A stretch of 64,000 nucleotides of DNA from Silene latifolia (taxonomy: Eukaryota; Streptophyta; Magnoliopsida; Caryophyllales; Caryophyllaceae). The stretch spans positions 121,854,269-121,918,268 of the forward strand of contig NC_133534.1 in assembly GCF_048544455.1 (NCBI RefSeq), given 5' to 3'. Positions 38,685 to 48,849 of the stretch are shown piece by piece; the stretch's first letter is position 1; each line of letters begins with the position of its first letter. Made by a program: the position numbers and the translations under genes. Below the pieces are notes generated by a model. It ran no database searches. It was not told the DNA's origin and saw nothing but the letters and a program-made list of their open reading frames with translations.

Positions 38685-39369
38685 GTACTTGCAAAGAACT
38701 CATCAACTCATTGTGGTTTTTTAATTTAGTGTCCTCGGCAGCCGGTTGGGACCGTATTATGCGGATATTATGTTTGCCGATATATGTTGGAGCTTATCAA
38801 AGCAAGATATGTTAATGTCGCCCATAATGTATGTATTTTTCCTTATCATTTCAATCATTTTCATCTGTTTGTTTTATTCTTTCCGTCTTGGTAATTATTT
38901 TACGTAACAAGCTAGTATTAAGTGAAGTTTTGGGTGTATGTATACAGTTCATGTTAACCGCCCCAATGACATATACGGTTGAGCAAATTGACGAGGTGCG
39001 AAATATTTGGGCTGAATTCACACTCAATTTTAAGCCGACAAGTAATGGTGGATGAAGACGATGATTACCAGTTACTTACTTATAGTTATTTTTGCACTTG
39101 GATAGGAATAAGTGATGCGGATTGAAAGATTTTTATTTATACATTTTTTTCGATATTTATACGTATACCTATTTTTTCACTTGGATAGGATTTTGTCGAT
39201 TTTTGTAAGGAATTATAGTCATGAATTCAAATTGAATGAAAAAGTTTGGTTTTTGTTCCGTAATACATGCTATGAAGTTTCTGAATTGCACGTATATATA
39301 GAATTCCTATAAGCTATACGATTTAATCGTGTAGGGGTTTCGAAAAAAAATATTTAAAAAAAAATTAAA

Positions 39370-39695
39370 AAATCAAAGAGAACGGTTCATGCAATACACG
39401 TTCTCCTTGAACCTCAAATACTATAATGGCGCCAAATTTGAAAAAATTAACTGGCGCGGCGCCAAATTTCATTTTACCAAATTGGCGCTTTTTCTGTCTT
39501 TACAAAGAAAACGGGTCCATATGTAACCGTTCTCTTTCTAATATGATAGTATCACGGTTGTAGTATAGAACCGTTCTCGTTGTAGTTACAAAGAGACCGG
39601 TTTGACTTCGTGTTAACCGTTCTCTTATGTCAAAGAGAACGCTTGGCCACAACACGGTTGAAAGGTGTTTTAAGAACGGTTAGTGACCGTTCTCC
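39370..39695 (-). repeat. CACTA 3' subterminal repeats
   Basis: AAGAGAACGGT and ACCGTTCTC modules, mirrored relative to the left end, including 39378-39405, 39508-39535, 39553-39577 and 39590-39690. They correspond to the set at 27812-28045. Confidence 0.85.
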
Positions 39696-39716
39696 TAGCT
39701 TAGAATTGTAGTAGTG
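39696..39716 (-). repeat. CACTA right terminal inverted repeat
   Basis: As reverse complement it is CACTACTACAATTCTAAGCT plus A, followed on the plus strand by the target duplication CGA (39717-39719). Confidence 0.95.
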
Positions 39717-39719
39717 CGA

Positions 39720-41330
39720 ATTTGTTATATATTCAGTATTTTTTCCCGATCTATGTTCAACTCACCTGTTGTTATGATTTTTTTTCTCGATTTATAATTT
39801 TGACGAGATTGATTCATAGTCTTGTTATTTGATTGCGATTGTAAATTATGTCACTTTGTTCGAGTTTTGTTGTCATGTAAACCTAATTTACATGTGTAGT
39901 ATCTTGTTTCAAATCTTTTTAAATTTGTGTCAGATTGATTTACATCTGTTTTACATTGTTACTCTTTACTGTTAGCTAGTAGTAGTATACATTTCGCCGA
40001 TTTAGGTTCTAAATTGTTTGACATCTTATAAATATCACGTATTTGCTGCTAAAGTATCTAGTGTGATATTGTTTAGAAAACTATGTGATATTGTTTAGCA
40101 TACTGTGTGATATTTTTTTATTACATCCCTTTTACTTTGATTGTCAGAAATCAATTACTACTTGTTTGTTTACATTGTATTTTTTTACTTTTTTTTGTCA
40201 GATCGTGAAAGTTATTTAGCTTTGAGCGGCCTATTGGACAGAGTTATGACTTGGTCCAAATTGTCCTAAGAAGCTTTGGGCTTAAGGCTTAATTTACCTG
40301 CCAAAAGAGTCTCCAAGTTTGGTGTATGTTTGGTTTTGGTATAGATTTGATATTGAGTTGTCATCATATGTTTCTGATTTACATTCTGCCCGTTTAATGA
40401 GTTGCAGTATTTTGTTTGACCATCACCATTTCATCTTGTTGAGCAGCAAGCACAACATAAATTTTAAAATATTGTTGTTGGTTCTTCTGATTCCATTGTT
40501 TTCATCAGGTATTGAAAAAAATTAGATCGGATTTGTCTAATTTCAGTTGTGGTCTTGCTCATATTTTCTGTGAGTGCACTTATTTCATTGGTGGATTCGA
40601 GTTTTGATTAATCCACTTTATTCTATTGGTACAATAGGTTGGACTTTGTCTCACTAGATTGTTGGTTGCGTAAACCAGGTTGTTTAAGCGGCTTAAAGGT
40701 GAAGAATCCTGCGGAGTAAATGTGTTGGCCACCTTTTCTTTCTTTAAGATGGATCATCGATGAAGTGGAAGTAGACGCCACAGCACAGTATGGTTCATTG
40801 CTCTTGACGAGCTTTACTTTGGATCCCTGTATATCTCTCACATGTTTGCTTACTGGGAATGGCAAATCCACTTTGAAGGGGATATGAAGTCTCATGATGC
40901 GTCCGGAGATGCTAATTGATAAAACCAAGTCATAAATGAAGCTAAGAATCAGTGTTATATTCCAAGGGGATATGAAGTCTCATGATATTTTTCATTGGTG
41001 TCGTTCTAGTGGTTTGATGTAATTGAGTTCCGGAAAGTTGAGTAGATAGTCAGGTGGCTGCATTAAATTAAGTTATGGTCATGAATGGTTGTATGAAACG
41101 GTTGCACTGATATTTAAAACAAGATGAGGTTGAACAAACGTCAAGTAAGAAGTTGAAGATTGTGTTGGAAAAAGATGCCAAAATGGATAATAAAAAGAAA
41201 TTGGTAAAGGTAGAGGAAGAGAAAGGAACTAATCTTTGTACTCAGACTGTGTTGACAGAACTTTAATTGAATATGCACTGATTGATGTAATTTTGAAAGG
41301 ATAGTAATATGATGTAGTCGTTATAAATTA
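39720..41330. other. E3 right arm: intron-like DNA and unknown fragments
   Basis: T-rich, intron-like sequence runs to about 40210, with GTGATATTGTTTAG words near 40055. A minus-strand frame at 40623-40928 (101 codons, including FKVDLPFPVSKHVRDIQGSK) and a plus-strand lysine-rich stretch at about 41130-41266 (KKLKIVLEKDAKMDNKKKLV, then a stop) look protein-like. I do not recognise either. They may be captured host-gene pieces. Confidence 0.35.
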
Positions 41331-41875
41331 ATATTGCGGTTGTAATTTTGTGATATTGTTTAGAATCGGCAATGATATTTTATCTTATATGCTGTGATAT
41401 TGTTTCTTAATTGCAAAAAGATTCCTTGTGAATGTGATATAGTTTTGGCTAAAGTGTGATACTGTTGTGCGTGAAGTTTGATATTGTTCGGTAATGCTTC
41501 TAGAACAATATGACGTGATACTTATGAAGATATATATTGTTTCTTATAACTGTTTGGAAACTAGCAAATAAAGATAGATATATGATATTGTTAATAGCAT
41601 AGTGTGATATTATTAGCGCAATAACTTGATATTGTTTACCATATCATTTTATATTTTTTTTGAAAGACAATAAGGGTGATATTATTTTATGATATTGTTT
41701 ACCACATCTTGTGATATTGTTAAGCCAGTACTGTGATATTGTTTCCCACATCTTTTGATATTGTTAAGCCAATAGTGTGGTATTGTTTATCACATCATGT
41801 GATATTATTAAACTAATAGTGTGATATTGTTAAAACAAACGTGTGATATTGTTTACCAAAAAAATGAAATATTTT
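41330..41875 (+). repeat. GTGATATTGTTTA array in E3
   Basis: The word (T/A)GTGATATTGTTTA, with variants in the last four bases, occurs about 15-18 times at irregular 20-45-bp spacing, with spacers such as CACATC(T/A)T. The same word appears near 40055 and 43210 and throughout E4. Confidence 0.85.
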
Positions 41876-43240
41876 AGAAACCATATATTTTCTATTTAAT
41901 AACATAAAAAAGAGGCAAATCCTGATACAACTATAATATTGTTACCATTATTTTGCATTCCAACTCAAAAATGGAAAAAAATACAAATTTATAACCGCTT
42001 GAAACGATATCTAAGAATAAAGAATTTGCTTTATAAGAGAAATGAATAAAAAAATATGATTTGTTTAGTTGATCATGCACTATTAGACTTCGCCAGCATG
42101 CACACATACTCTTAAGTAACCTCCAAAAGCGAAGAAATCTGCAAAAAAAAAGGAAAATAAAGTACAAAACATCATCTTTCAGACAAAAGAAAATACAATA
42201 AATATAAAAAATACACCATATTACAACACTTACAACAACATTTTACATTATTTTACTACAAATCAGTGACATTTTACAGCGAAAACACCATACTATAGCA
42301 TTTTAGTGCCTTGATGACATTTTACAACTTAAGTATGTAGTCAACCTGCCAAAATGTTGAAAATAGATTACCAGTAATCTTCACATTCAGTATCACATCA
42401 TACAAATTACAGTATCACACGTTTTCCGTTATCATAGCCAACATGTAATTCGACATTACTCATTTTCCTGAACACAAACGATTACTTCAATTCTATCATA
42501 TGAAACTGTAATTTTGCACAACTAAACAATGTTAAACCCTAATTTTCGCGATTAAAACAATATGAAATCCTAATTTTCACAATAAACAATGCTAAACCCT
42601 AATTTTCACAATCAATCAATATTAAACCCTAATTTTAGCGATTAAAACAAAAAAAGACATCTTTTAAACAACTACAACTTCAATTGATGATAGTAATTGA
42701 TTAATGAGTCGATATTATGAACGAAAAATGTTTAAAATCATTTATAAGTAAACTATTTAGAAATTTACAACAAGAACATGAAAGTACACTAAATAACTTG
42801 ACGATTAGTTCAATTTTTTTGATTTAATCCTATTAAATTCATGTAATTCAACATACATACACTAATTTCGAACAAAATTAACAAGTAAAATCAATTTAAC
42901 ACTACATAAGTTGAAATAAAATCACAAAAATAAAAGAAAACGAGAAACAAATGTACCTCAACGATTTTTGCGCGATTTTTAGTGAGATTATTCAATTTAA
43001 TGAATGAATAAATCTAGGATCTTGAAATACAGTTGAAATCCTGTTTGAATTTTTAAGTTTTCGCAGATTTTCAGTGAGATTTTTGAGAGGATTGTGATAT
43101 ATTTTTGTTTGAAATGTTTTAGATTGATTTTGGATTTTTTTAGAGAGAGAAACGATTGTCTGATTTTGGAGTTTTCGGTGGTTTTGTTTGTCAATTTTTC
43201 CTCGCGATATTGTTTGTATATGGTGTGATATTTCATTCGT
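41876..43240. other. E3 right arm, AT-rich, no gene
   Basis: Contains short phrase repeats: ACATTTTAC words at 42235-42330, and AAACCCTAATTTTCRC four to five times at 42535-42645. It ends in a GA/GT-rich segment before the right TIR. Open frames at 41931-42167 and 42997-43236 are AT-driven. Confidence 0.45.
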
Positions 43241-43285
43241 TACTTAATCCTCAAATATTTAGGAGTTCTCACTGGATCTCGACTC

Positions 43286-43303
43286 TATATATATATATAT
43301 ATA
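43286..43303. repeat. (TA)n between E3 and E4
   Basis: About 18 bp of TA shared as a border by the right end of E3 and the left end of E4. Confidence 0.9.
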
Positions 43304-43627
43304 GGCAAGATCCGGTGAGTCCACCTATATTTTTGAGTCCCATGAGTCCACTTATGTATCACACGCTATACACAAGAATATCACTTGTTAATTTTTGAAC
43401 CAAACAATAACAAGGACTACAAATTTTGCAATCAATCAAATTCTCCAGAATTTTCTAGGGTTTTTCATCTCAATTGAAAAACCCATGAGCTCACTTATCA
43501 CTACATAATCTTCAGACGATATCTCAACCTCCTTACCCATCTCTTCCATCACCGAATTAATTGTATCACTTTCAAGATAATACAAGTGAGGATGCTTGAG
43601 TCACCGAATTAATTGAAATCCTATCCT

Positions 43628-44133
43628 AAGTGAGGATGCTTGAGTCTGGACACATGTTTTCTTTTTACCTTTTTTTCCAATTACATAACTAAGAACCTCT
43701 TATTGGAAGATGCTCAGAACTCACATGTGAACAAGAAAACTATGATTTCTAAAGGACGCAGACCAATATGAAACCATTTTTTTATTGAGCTCACCATTAT
43801 AAAATCTACAGGCTATAGCCAAGAAGTTGGCAGAGCTAAGTGGAAAAGGAGTGACGGCAATCATAGGAGAAGGGGACTCTGTGGCAGCTGTGGAGAAGGT
43901 TGGTCTTGCAGATAAGATGAGCCATATCTCTACAGGAGGTGGTGCTAGCTTAGTGCTTCTGGAGGGCAAACCCCTACCTGGTGTTCTTGCACTTGATGAT
44001 GCTTGATTTTTCCTTTCTGCTTGTTTTGTTAGCCTGCTTGACGGTGGCGGGTTATTGACAGGTCTGGAATAAGTTAGAACTCCTGTTTATTGACAATTAA
44101 GTCATCCTCACTTAGACTCAAGCATTCTCACTT
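43628..44133. repeat. Inverted repeats bracketing the captured exon
   Basis: AAGTGAGGATGCTTGAGTCT (43628-43647, with an extra partial copy at 43584-43602) faces its complement AGACTCAAGCATTCTCACTT (44114-44133), with one mismatch. The pair encloses the phosphoglycerate kinase exon and part of its intron. It may mark a smaller element nested in E4, or the capture junctions. Confidence 0.6.
43812..44006 (+). pseudogene. PGK: Phosphoglycerate kinase, captured last exon
   Basis: After a good 3' splice site (TCTACAG at 43811), the frame encodes 64 residues and a stop at 44004-44006. It starts [19 protein letters not shown], then [20 protein letters not shown], then GGGASL and [13 protein letters not shown]. 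This is the C-terminal end of plant (plastid-like) phosphoglycerate kinase, which transfers phosphate between 1,3-bisphosphoglycerate and ADP. The rest of the enzyme is absent. Two conserved positions differ: the nucleotide-binding GGGDS motif reads GEGDS, and GGGASLELLEG reads [11 protein letters not shown], consistent with loss of selection. The preceding bases (about 43735-43811) look like the end of the last intron. Confidence 0.9.
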
Positions 44134-44178
44134 GGTTATGTATAATTGGTGGGTTATGATAGTGTGCAGGTAACTTAA

Positions 44179-44295
44179 GGCTTTCAAGATCTGTCTAGCC
44201 CAATTCTTGATCGGCTTTCGGTCTGATGACTATGTTTCTTGCTTGTACGCATGCACATACATGTCAGTAAAAGGATTAGATAGATCTTGAAAGCC
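44179..44295. repeat. Short inverted repeat in E4
   Basis: GGCTTTCAAGATCTGTCTA (44179-44197) and TAGATAGATCTTGAAAGCC (44277-44295) form a 19-bp stem with one mismatch around a 79-bp loop. Confidence 0.7.
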
Positions 44296-44396
44296 GAATG
44301 AAGATGGTGAAAGGCGGAATGAAAGGCGGAGTTAGGTTCAGTGGTGGGATATTGTATACTATAATCCGTGATATTGTTTAGTACAACCAGTGGTAT

Positions 44397-44525
44397 TGTT
44401 TATACTGAACAATACCTAACACAAGAATATCAAACACTACATGAAACAATATCACAGCTTATACACAAGAATATCAAACACTACACGAAACAATATCACA
44501 GCTTATACTGAACAATATCACGGAA
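44397..44525 (-). repeat. Inverted GTGATATTGTT words in E4
   Basis: AACAATATCAC and CAAGAATATCA alternate with TACAC words, complementary to the array word of E3. Direct-orientation copies lie at 44345-44400 and 45040-45092. Confidence 0.75.
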
Positions 44526-45140
44526 AATATACAATGAAAACAGTAAAAAGAAGGCTTAAAACTATTGTCAGTGACACTACCCGTCGACGGCAACCACCCA
44601 CGGCCCACCACCACCCCTTCACCTCCCCAACCACCACCACCCACGACCCACCACCACATGTTCACCTCCATAACAACCACCACCACGGCGCACAAGTCCG
44701 TCTCACGACCATCGCTACCACCCCTCACTAACATACAATCAACGATCCTTCTTCCATAACCTCCATCTAAGAACAATGCTGACGTCGTTAAATTAGGGGT
44801 CTCATAGCTGGCGATGAAGGAAATAGACGAAGATAAAGAAGAGAACAATAAAGGAAAAAATATAAAATAAGTAATATGTGATAACTCCGACGAACACGCC
44901 GCCAAAATCGACTCACAGGCGGGAAAGTGCGCGAGGATGATGGTGTTTGTCGGAGCTCCGGTGCTGACACTGATTGGTGTAAGAAAAAGTATGAGAAAAG
45001 AAGTTAATAACAGAAGGCGAATCTGGTTCAGTAAGAGCGATATTGTTTAATATGACGCGTGATATTGTTTAGTATAAAACATGTGATATTGTTTCATTGG
45101 ACTCACGGACTCAAAAAGATTTGGTGGACTCATGTGATCC

Positions 45141-45145
<5 letters not shown>

Positions 45146-45211
<66 letters not shown>
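45146..45211. repeat. (TA)n microsatellite right of E4
   Basis: About 66 bp of TA. Confidence 0.95.
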
Positions 45212-45214
<3 letters not shown>

Positions 45215-45875
45215 ATGGAGTAAATGACCATAATATTCCTTTTATTTTAATACACCCTTTGCCAGTCTCTCTCTTTTTCATTTACTCTTTACTCACTTTA
45301 ACTACAACGATCCAACCACCAACCATCATCCACCACCCTCACCGCCGTCTCCCTTGCGCCATCGGCCGGTCTTAACAACCAACGATGATCTTAATCAGGT
45401 CTATTTCTCTTCAGTTGTTTATTCAATTTGATTCGATTCGATTTAATTCCAGTTGTTGTTCTTAGATATATGAATTATTTGCTTATTTTGACGAATTGAA
45501 GATTACTGAATTAGGTATTTCAAGTAATGTAAGAAAGTTAAAGCCTTTTTTGGGCAGCTGAAGAAAGTTGAATCCATGATTTTATTGCATGTGTAAATGT
45601 TGAACCTTGGGGAATTTTTGATATGGAGAAAACAATTTGGTAGGGATAAGCAAATGCAGTAAGTGTCATTGAACTAGTTGAGGAAGTTTGATTGATTTTC
45701 TTGGCGTTTATGGTTGGGAGATTGAGGTCACTTTATCAACAATTGCAAGTGATTGTCGGTTTGTCATTCTCGTTACTGAAGATTATTGTTGGTGATAACT
45801 GAGACTTGATTGGCAGCAGTATCTCGTGCCACAGAAGCATCAACCATGTTCGCAGTAGTCGAAGAAGTACGAACA
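45212..45875. other. Possible left part of a further TA-tract element
   Basis: Starts AGATGGAGTAAATGACC next to the TA run and soon contains a CCACCACC-rich, leader-like segment (45300-45395), the same layout as in E1, E2 and E4. Its end does not clearly match theirs, and no right end was found before the Athila-like LTR. No gene is recognised. Confidence 0.35.
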
Positions 45876-47418
45876 CATGTAGACACGCGACACCCCATTT
45901 GTGGTGGTTTTAACGGAGGAAATTGGAGCTAAATGGATGCATCTAATAATCAAGCATGAAGAGGAGACAAAGACCATAGACCCTTAGATAAATAAATCAA
46001 GATTTGGGATGGTTTAGGATGATAATCCCCTCGAGTTATTGTTCAACAATGACAACAAGGGAGCGACTACAAGAGAAAATCGCTTGGACCCAAACTAAGA
46101 AGCGCGTATTTGGCTCCAAAACTTCATAGATTGACCGGCGTCGAAAAATCAAGTGGTCTAGACTTTTGAATCACTCTAATAGAAGTCCGGATGAGGAAAT
46201 GACGTATGTTTTACAGTCCGAGCTCAAATACCCTAGCTGAGCCAGAATCCGCCCGGATTGTCCAAGCTCACCCAAGTTGCTCCAGAGCTCACCCTGATTC
46301 TCAGACAGGCCAGGTTTGAAGTTGTGTTTTGAAACCGCTCGACTTCAACCAAAGCTCGACCGGCTCCCTCTGCGTGATTCCTCCTTCTTGTACAACACTC
46401 CACTCCTAATCAACCATAATCTTGTAGCCACTATATATACCCTCTTTGTAATAATTTGAGGGTTAATCCTCGCTTATTAGGAGGGAGCCTCCTTAGGTTA
46501 CATTAGATTAGATTAGTTTAGATTGCTCTTTAATCTTTCCTCAATCTATATTAATCTTTCATCAATTTACATTAATCTTTCAATACTTATTAATTAATTT
46601 AGTCTTGAATCTCTTGGGTTTATGCTTGAAAATTAGTGACAAGTCCTCATCTTTATTCAAAGATTCATCTTTATTACTTTGTTGGTATTACTTTTTAATC
46701 TCTGTTTATTTACTTGTTAATCCTTCATTTATTACCTTGCTTAATCATAATGTTTACTTGTGTTAAGATGTTTGACACGATTGTTAGCATGATAATCATG
46801 ATGTGTAGTGAGTAGTTTTCCAACTGGGTTACTGGGGGATTATGGGAGTAATTACGGGATAGGTCCATGCTTAATGAGTTCATATGAATGATTATTTGTT
46901 GTAGTTTCAACTTATGCACATGTTATGTTTGATGAAATACTTGATTGACAACCTAACATGATTCTTTACCTCTTCAACAAACCTTGTAAGACATAAACCA
47001 ACTCAAGGATTGTTAGACCATACATGATGTTGAATAGGGAGATCCAAGTCGGCCTAGGAGCTGTAAGATATAAACCAACTCGACTTCGGAGACCCAAATC
47101 GACCTAGGAACCGTAAGATCTAAACCAACTCGGTTCTAACTCAACACAAACCCTCTACGTGACTCATTTATGTGATCCACCATGATTTCTCCTATGATCC
47201 CATCACACCCTAGTGTTTCCCTTCTCGTTGATTTAATTCTTATTATTTACTTGCCTTGCATTAGTTTAGATTATAAACTTTCTTTAATTGGGACATCCCT
47301 AGCACAACTACTACTTGATTGGATGATTTAAATACCCCCGTCATTTGGGTTCGACTCCGACTTACTTGATATACTTGTTAGTTGGATATAAATATTGTTT
47401 GATGGTTTGACGACAACA
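45876..47418 (+). repeat. Athila-like gypsy LTR, plus strand
   Basis: Non-coding sequence probably starting TGTAGACACGCGACACCCC. It has a TATA-type CTATATATACC (46431-46441) and paired AACCAACTCG phrases. The end GGTTCGACTCCGACTTACTTG...GACGACAACA corresponds to the end of the opposite-strand LTR at 50387-52123 (GGATCCGACCTTTACTTG...GACGACGAG). The following TCAATGGC may be the start of a primer site, cut by the next LTR. The left boundary is uncertain. Confidence 0.5.
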
Positions 47419-47431
47419 TCAATGGCAAGGG

Positions 47432-48835
47432 TGTAACACCCCTTTCTTACCCGGCCAAGGTAATTAGGGAATGTTACTGTCCCAGTTTCCCGAGGCAGTG
47501 AAATCGGAATTACAATTAAGAAACTCTTTATATAAATAACAAGTTTAGTGATTACATAAATGTAAACAAATGAACTATACAAGTAACAAGTCAACTACCA
47601 TCTATGTCATCTATGCTATGCTACTCGACTACGAGTCCAAGGCGCGGCCCAAATCCCGATCACGCCAACAAGCAAACATGTACACAACCGGCTTCCCATA
47701 TGATCGGAAATATCATATGAATCGACCCATAGGCCACCCCGGAAATAGGTGACAATTACACAGACACACAACACGTTAGTTTCAATAAATAAAGTGAAAC
47801 ACAACTCAAAGTGTGTGAGTATGCAACATATCTGTAATATGAATGAAACGCTATCAAATAACCACCACGCCGGTACCGAAACACGCCTAGACGTACCCAC
47901 AACCACCGGTGTCAGGGACACGCCCACAACACGACAACTCACAAATAGGTACCGGAACACGCCCAGGCGTATCGGGCCCGAAAGCCAACCGGGTCCCATG
48001 ACAGACGTCGTGTCTCAACTACACAAGTCCCTCCGTACTCAAGTCATTAATTTGCACATCCCTCTTGGAGTGGCAAGCTCCAAGAGGCGACCCGAGCATG
48101 AGACGGTTTTCCAACCACCTCATGTCTCCTCAACAACAAATAACCAACCATGTCCTCCGACATACAAAACAACACAAATATGCAAGATACCATATAACAT
48201 GTCAATTATCGACTCATTCAATGCAATTAATGACAAATAACCTTTTTAGTAAATATTCACAATATCGAAACTGAGTAGGATAAACCTACCTTTTAGCAAA
48301 TCCCGCTAAATAATAAAGCACCCGGATACAAATATGCTCCTCCATAAAGTCGGCACCTAATTAGGATAATTAAATATAATTACTAACTTATCTAATTAAA
48401 TTAAATACGAAATTAATTAAATAAAACTCGTCTTAAGCTACCCAAACCCGCCTTAAACACTCGGTCAAAGCCACACCTTGAACCACCGTGTACACCACCA
48501 ACCCTAGCCACCATAACTACCCACTACCGCCACCATAGACCACTACCACCTGCCATGGTGGCTCCCACAGCCGGCAACAACAACAATAAGACACGACAAC
48601 AACACCAACACAAACAAACACACGCACAACCTTCCTTCTTTGCCACCACCGACCACAACAGCCGACACCAGCCACCACCGTAGCCTCCCCCTGACCACGA
48701 TGGACCCAGCCACCATACCACAACACGACAACCACCACAATAACAGCCGACACGTACAAATACTAACAACATAAACACTCGACTAAACCTAACCCGTATG
48801 CCCCTTTTCAACCCCAAGCCGAATCTAGGTGCAAT
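47432..48835 (-). repeat. Truncated gypsy-type LTR, minus strand
   Basis: The plus strand begins TGTAACACCCCTTTCTTACC, followed by TTAGGGAATGTTACTG and GTTTCCCGAGG. This matches the layout of LTRs A-D (TGTAACACCCCGGTTTATG, CATTCCCTAAT, GTTTCCCGAGG). The inner part ends in a CCACCACC-rich block like the middle of LTR C. The expected other end is missing near 48835. Frames on both strands here (up to 163 codons) are compositional. Confidence 0.6.
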
Positions 48836-48849
48836 GAAGAGGTTAATGA

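Larger units (their letters stand above)
32956..39055 (+). pseudogene. CACTA second gene: TNPA-like protein with Ulp1-type peptidase domain
   Basis: A multi-exon gene read by matching frames between GT/AG sites. Pieces in order: a basic N-terminus (33000-33268); VIEDHYEWCLQKAGSLWRKW (35174-35368); KKTRFYGSRAGYRG (about 35490); a 35683-35809 exon; [20 protein letters not shown] (35945-36010), diagnostic of these plant transposon proteins; a Gln/Ser-rich linker; a DUF8039-like block (36548-36832); and an Ulp1-like fold. Peptidase residues are visible: His in DHWML (37611-37613), Asp in VYWCDP (37662-37664), Gln (38739-38741) and Cys in LCGYYV (38760-38762). Frame changes near 33000 and 36793, plus a foreign insertion in the intron between 37871 and 38730, make intact expression doubtful. 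In relatives the protein may bind subterminal repeats. The peptidase role is unproven. Confidence 0.8.
27788..39716 (+). mobile_element. Complete CACTA (En/Spm-type) transposon with Ulp1-domain second gene
   Basis: 11,929 bp bounded by perfect 21-bp terminal inverted repeats beginning CACTACTACAATTCTAAGCT. It is flanked by the 3-bp duplication CGA (27785-27787 and 39717-39719), exactly as expected for CACTA. Subterminal regions at both ends carry many AGAACGGT/ACCGTTCT words. Gene 1 (29438-32808) is a TNP2-type transposase with several disabling changes. Gene 2 (about 32956-39055) is a multi-exon protein with an Ulp1-like cysteine-peptidase C-terminus. Perfect ends and TSD mean it could still be moved by a related active transposase. 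It inserted into E3. Confidence 0.95.
27204..43285. mobile_element. E3: TIR element in a TA tract, split by a CACTA transposon
   Basis: The left end GAATGAGATCATGTGAGTAT and the right end (reverse complement GAGTCGAGATCCAGTGAGAA) both continue to CTCATATATTTGAGGATT-like sequence, about 45 bp of imperfect inverted repeat, with TA runs outside each end. Without the CACTA insertion and one TSD, the element is about 4.15 kb. Its left part looks like a gene leader: a pyrimidine-rich stretch to 27545, then TTTCAG/GTACATC. Its right part carries GTGATATTGTTTA arrays. No transposase is seen. The boundaries rest on end similarity only. Confidence 0.55.
43304..45145. mobile_element. E4: TIR element carrying a phosphoglycerate kinase exon
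   Basis: 1.84 kb. The left end GGCAAGATCCGGTGAGTCCA and the right end (reverse complement TAATTAGGATCACATGAGTC) align over about 45 bp, with a shared GAGTCCACC...TTTTTGAGTCC block. TA runs flank both sides. GTGATATTGTTTA words occur near both ends, inverted on the inner left side (for example 44397-44522). A C-rich segment lies at 44570-44720. The body includes the last exon of a host phosphoglycerate kinase gene (43812-44006). It has no transposase and looks like a gene-capturing non-autonomous DNA element. Confidence 0.7.

Noticed and set aside
43721..43969. 82-codon minus-strand frame in E4
   Set aside because: It is the antisense shadow of the phosphoglycerate kinase exon.
47616..48240. 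Overlapping 127- and 163-codon frames
   Set aside because: Both lie inside an LTR remnant, on opposite strands, without domains.
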